DNA from: Paraburkholderia caballeronis
GTDB taxonomy: Bacteria > Pseudomonadota > Gammaproteobacteria > Burkholderiales > Burkholderiaceae
Assembly (NCBI RefSeq): GCF_900104845.1
Contig: NZ_FNSR01000001.1
Span: forward strand, 62,001-126,000
Length of the DNA stretch: 64,000 nucleotides
Reading direction: 5' to 3'
In this document: one piece after another, positions 61,024 to 64,000 of the stretch
Numbering within the stretch: the stretch's first letter is position 1
How the letters are laid out: the number at the start of each line of letters is the position of its first letter
The notes under the pieces: model-generated
Seen by the model: the letters and a program-made list of their open reading frames with translations, nothing else
Told to the model about the DNA's origin: nothing
Database searches by the model: none
Program-made: the position numbers and the translations under genes

Positions 61024-62051
61024 TCAAGCCGCCATAGTACCTGCTGCCGCATCAAAGGTCATGCGATGCGCAGCGAGCGCCCAGGCTGTTCGCGCCAGTT
61101 TGTTCGCCATGCACAGGCCACTACGTTCGAATGTCGGCGGGTCAGCATGACCCGCACCCACTCGGCTAGGCGGCCGCTCTGCCGGTCGAGTCGCTGCATG
61201 TAGGCTCTGGCGCATTGCACCAACAAACGTCGGATATTCTTGTCGCCTTGCTTACTGATCCCCAGCAGGTTGGTTCGCCCACCCGTGCTGTACTGGCGGG
61301 GAACCAGCCCAAGCGAAGCCGCAAAATCCCGGCTGCAGCCGTACTGCGCGGCATCGCCCATCTCGGCGGCGAGCACGCTTGCCGTGACGGGGCCGACGCC
61401 GGGAATTGAGAGCAGACACTGGCCGAGATCGTCGTCGGCGAGCTGCCGGGCCATTTCTTTGTCGAGCTCGATGATCTGTTCGCTGAGATATTTGAAATGG
61501 GCATGGAGCCGTTCGAGAATCGCGATCAGGGGCGGGGGTAGTTCAGCGTGCTCGGCCAGTACCGCCGGCAAGCGGGTGATAACGGCTTGACCGATCGGTA
61601 GGCTGATACCGAACTCGAGCAGGAAGCCCTGCATCTGGTTGGTGGTCTTGGTGCGATCACGAATCAGCGATTCGCGCACCCTATGCAGGGCCGATAGCGT
61701 CTGCTGCGATTTTGTCTTTGGCGTCACGAATCGCATGACGGGGCGGGATGCCGCCTCGCAGATCGCTTCGGCGTCCACGAAGTCGTTTTTGTTACTCTTG
61801 ACGAAGGGCCGCACGAACTGCGGTGAGATCAGCTTGACCTGGTGGCCGAAGCTAGCCAGCTTGCGCGCCATACAGTGCGCTCCGGCGCAAGCTTCCATGA
61901 CCACCGTACAGGTGTGAAACGTGGCCAGGAACTCGATCAACTGCTTGCGGCTCACTTTCTTGCGAAATACGGCTTTGCCGTGCTGATCCTGACCATGGTG
62001 ATGGAACGCATGCTTGCCCAGATCGATCACAACCAGCGTGACGCTTTGCAT
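61024..62051 (-). pseudogene. IS110-family transposase with a C-terminal frameshift
   Basis: A DEDD transposase. The RuvC-like N-terminal domain is intact: LVVIDLGKHAFHHHGQDQ, VVMEACAGAHCMAR, and NDFVDAEAICEAASRP; the C-terminal Tnp20 part has SIPGVGPVTASVLAAEMGD and ASLGLVPRQYSTGGR. Near 61110 one base seems lost: the main frame turns into WRTNWREQPGRS and stops at 61059, whereas the expected ANKLARTAWALAAHRMTFD continues in the next frame to 61024. Only the final 25 or so residues are affected, so activity is uncertain. Confidence 0.82.
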
Positions 62052-62311
62052 GATGACCTCCCGAAAATGAAAACACCCTACAAAGCGTAACCCGCTCGTA
62101 GGGTGGGGGTGACCATCTCATTACTCCAGATGCAGTTCGTCGATCCGGCGCATCAGCCGTTGATCGACCTCGTTGACGGGCCGCGCCCGGTAATACGCGC
62201 TCGATCTCGCGATACCAACAAGCCGGACCTGCTGCGAAACAGGCAACGCATGACCACAGTCAATCATCGCTTTGCGCTCAGCAATCCCGCCTTGGTGAGC
62301 GCGCCGCTTAA

Positions 62312-62545
62312 GACATGATGAGGATCAAGACTGACCGTCGCGACGCCTTGCCGCTTGCCAGACTTCACCGTGCTGGGGACCTTGTACCGGTTGTGGTTCC
62401 CGAACCGCAGGACGAAGCCATCCGCGATCTGGTTCGCGCACGCGAAGATGCCGTGAACGACCAACGTCGGGTGAGGCAGAGGCTCAAATCGTTCCTGCTT
62501 CGTCACGGACATTCCTATACCGGCACGCGCTGGGGGATATGGTTA
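62312..62545 (+). pseudogene. Fragment of a second IS110-family transposase
   Basis: Plus-strand codons read [40 protein letters not shown] and [13 protein letters not shown], the end of the DEDD domain and start of the linker of an IS110-type transposase. Both ends are missing: it joins the IS3 remnant on the left and unique DNA on the right. Confidence 0.75.
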
Positions 62546-62577
62546 TTTCTGCACCGAACGACAAGCTTTTTCGATGG

Positions 62578-63270
62578 TCACCTTTCGCCATCCCCACGAC
62601 GTAGGTCGAGCACCATACGAATCGACGCCAGTTCTGATGGCAAGCGCGGTGACCGGTCGCGACTCCGGGACGTGTCAGCGAACCCTAATCGCCGGTATAA
62701 CGCTTGAGCACGCGTATTGCTCACAAGTACGTCGAGAATGAGTTGACGTCCGTCGACAACATCGAGCAATTTCGGCCGAAGCACGTTCCTGAACAACGCA
62801 CTAAAAATCCCGGTAGCGCGTAAATGCTCATTAGTTGCGCAGTGCGCAATCAGCGTTTGATGGCGCCGCGGTTTCGGCAATTCGCCCTCCAGCGTAACGC
62901 CCCTGCTCAAAGCTTGCAGCGTACGCGACGTCACTCCCAGGTACCGCACTAGCAGCCATGCAATATGCAGATCGTCGAACAATAGTGTGCGCCCGTCGAG
63001 CACGGCAAGCACTGCGCAGACAGTCCCGTCGTCGGCCACCGCAACCCAATGACGTCGCCAGGAAAAGCGTCCGAACGTCTGTACAAATGCAAAGCGCAGA
63101 AATTCAATGCATTCGGCCGCTGGCATCCCGAGAAAAAAGCCAAATTCACGTGCTCCTGACGCGAAAATGAGCGAGGCACATGTGGCAGCATCGGATGCAA
63201 CCGCGGGCCGAAAAACCAGCTTCTGGCTTTCCCCAGTGGAGGCCTGGTCGCTTCGCATCGCATCAAGCAT
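62578..63270 (-). CDS. GNAT-family N-acetyltransferase
   Basis: A 230-residue acetyltransferase-like protein with a GNAT layout: N-terminal [18 protein letters not shown], the central strand [16 protein letters not shown] and the C-terminal [19 protein letters not shown] that closes the acetyl-CoA fold. The classical Q/RxxGxG/A loop is weak ([14 protein letters not shown]). The start at 63270 has GGGAGGG upstream. It follows the alpha-oxoamine synthase by 16 bases, so the two form an operon. Substrate unknown; the GC content is below that of the core genome. Confidence 0.75.
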   Translation of the reverse strand: MLDAMRSDQASTGESQKLVFRPAVASDAATCASLIFASGAREFGFFLGMPAAECIEFLRFAFVQTFGRFSWRRHWVAVADDGTVCAVLAVLDGRTLLFDDLHIAWLLVRYLGVTSRTLQALSRGVTLEGELPKPRRHQTLIAHCATNEHLRATGIFSALFRNVLRPKLLDVVDGRQLILDVLVSNTRAQALYRRLGFADTSRSRDRSPRLPSELASIRMVLDLRRGDGER

Positions 63271-63286
63271 TCACCCTCCCAGAGGC

Positions 63287-64000
63287 CTAACGAGCTTTGA
63301 CGCGGATAAGCGCCAAGACAGTGTCACTGATCTGCTGCTGCGTGTGAGTTGAGCAGATGAAGAACCGCAAACGTGCCGCGCGCTCCTCCACAGCCGGATA
63401 GAAGATCGGCTGTACGTTGATACCTTCATCGAACAGCGCGTTCGCCCACTGCGCGGCTTTGAGCGAACTGCCGGTGATGACCGGCACTATGGCATAGCCT
63501 TCACTTTTTCCCGTGTCGAATCCGGCCGCTCGCGCCTCCTCGACAAATTGATGACCGCGCTCGCGCAACATTGCGACGCGCCACGGCTCCGCCTGCATAC
63601 GCCTGAGCGCAGCAAGCGATGCAGCTGCAAGCGACGGCGCAAGGCCCACACTGTAAAGAAAGCCGGGGGCAAGATGTCGTAGCATATCGATCAGCGGCTG
63701 GCAGCCGGCGATAAACCCACCACAACCAGCAAGCGTCTTGCTCAGCGTACCCATCCACAGGTCGACATCGCTGGATGCAACGCCGCAGCGTTCGCGAATG
63801 CCCTTCCCGGTCTCGCCAAGCACCCCGAGCGAATGTGCCTCGTCCACCATAAGGAACGCGTCGTGTCGGTTGCGAATTTCAACGAAACGCGCAAGTTCGG
63901 GTGCGTCGCCGTCCATGCTATACAACCCCTCGATCGCAATCAGCACGCGACGGTAATCGCGTCGAACGCGTTCCAGCAGTTCATCGAGCGCCCGCCAGTC
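63287..64000 (-). CDS. Alpha-oxoamine synthase (BioF/KBL-like PLP enzyme), 5' end outside window
   Basis: The C-terminal 237 codons of a PLP-dependent enzyme that condenses an amino acid with an acyl thioester. FLMVDEAHSLGVLGETGKGI carries the PLP-binding Asp and His, GTLSKTLAGCGG the Schiff-base lysine, and VQPIFYPAVEERAARLRFFI resembles versions found with polyketide or fatty-acid pathways rather than biotin BioF. The frame is still open at base 64000. It is followed by the GNAT gene. Confidence 0.85.
   Translation of the reverse strand, partial: DWRALDELLERVRRDYRRVLIAIEGLYSMDGDAPELARFVEIRNRHDAFLMVDEAHSLGVLGETGKGIRERCGVASSDVDLWMGTLSKTLAGCGGFIAGCQPLIDMLRHLAPGFLYSVGLAPSLAAASLAALRRMQAEPWRVAMLRERGHQFVEEARAAGFDTGKSEGYAIVPVITGSSLKAAQWANALFDEGINVQPIFYPAVEERAARLRFFICSTHTQQQISDTVLALIRVKAR

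Larger units (their letters stand above)
60764..62121 (-). mobile_element. IS110-family (IS1111-type) insertion sequence
   Basis: 1358 bp. The borders are defined by the interrupted IS3 codons: host ...AAACGGA then element AACTATGG..., and ...CATCTCAT then host TACTCC..., with no target duplication. Sub-terminal 12-bp inverted repeats ATGGTCACCCCC (60768-60779) and GGGGGTGACCAT (62105-62116) lie 4-5 bases inside the ends, as in the IS1111 group. The long noncoding segment is downstream of the transposase (60764-61023), also an IS1111 feature. Confidence 0.88.
58630..62290 (-). pseudogene. IS3-family orfB, decayed and split by two other insertion sequences
   Basis: Three pieces of one minus-strand orfB: the 5' part at 62122-62290 (RKAMIDCGHALPVSQQVRL...LMRRIDELHLEY), the middle at 60369-60763 (PFAGARMLARLLRREGHEVG, then VAITLEAVHAVEALEEAFAR, ending GSQ) and the 3' part at 58630-58917 (FTAGAFTQAVLSRG...DGKGAWRDNVFVERVWRSIK...NRKRPHSSLADQTPDEGYF). 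Removing the IS1111-type element restores the codons GAG-TAT-CCG-TTT exactly; removing the IS30 element with one CTG restores CAG-TTC. The middle piece has internal frameshifts. Confidence 0.88.

Overview
The window is high-GC (roughly two-thirds G+C) beta-proteobacterial chromosome, most likely Burkholderia or Paraburkholderia sensu lato. The evidence is gene order and protein type: dapF-DUF484-xerC, hslVU beside a zinc-ligand-poor dksA, a RegAB-type redox two-component pair, argB/slmA, metXW, gatCAB back-to-back with mreBCD-mrdA-rodA, queCED, and an NtrYX-like pair after rsmB. About 55.7 kb is ordinary core genome; the last 8 kb is accessory DNA.

Layout: 1-3.2 kb holds the end of dapF, DUF484, xerC and an RlmI-type rRNA methyltransferase. 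3.4-7.8 kb holds a His-rich COG0523 GTPase with a possible Zur site, dksA and hslVU, with two clear terminators. 7.9-9.9 kb is the RegA/RegB-like pair. 10.7-13.8 kb holds a small CWC protein, argB, a HAD nucleotidase and slmA. 13.9-16.5 kb is an HdeD-like membrane protein and metX-metW, preceded by what reads as a SAM-II-type riboswitch with a visible translational expression platform. 16.6-24.3 kb holds ampG, an M48 protease, xthA, ppk2 and gatCAB. 24.7-31.3 kb is the rod-shape operon mreBCD-mrdA-rodA. 31.4-35.7 kb holds a Sel1 protein, an HpcH/HpaI aldolase, a tandem array of four palindromic 49-bp units, the preQ0 genes queC-queE-queD and tRNA-Phe. 35.8-45.9 kb is the NtrYX-like pair, DUF4390, rsmB, htpX, a LysE exporter, fmt-def and divergent dprA. 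45.9-55.5 kb holds a thioredoxin-like protein, topB, a LysR regulator, pckG, a 2-hydroxyacid dehydrogenase, a patatin and a thioesterase.

The accessory region begins at tRNA-Lys(CUU) (55698-55773), which is followed at once by a broken tyrosine integrase, the usual mark of an integrated island. Beyond it lie an IS3 fragment, an AT-rich hexapeptide acyltransferase with an extra C-terminal domain, and a nested set of insertion sequences. One decayed IS3-family orfB has been split by an intact IS30-family element (27-bp perfect inverted repeats, 3-bp duplication) and by an IS1111-type IS110 element. The window ends in a GNAT acetyltransferase and an alpha-oxoamine synthase that runs off the edge.

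The two most interesting signals are RNA. The noncoding 3' end of the IS1111-type element can fold into a stem/internal-loop/hairpin whose two loop strands match the two sides of the element's own insertion site, as expected of a seekRNA (bridge RNA) target-binding loop. The metX leader has a SAM-II-like pseudoknot core carrying an inserted hairpin, plus mutually exclusive pairings that would hide or free the metX ribosome-binding site. All calls are by eye; no database search or folding program was run.
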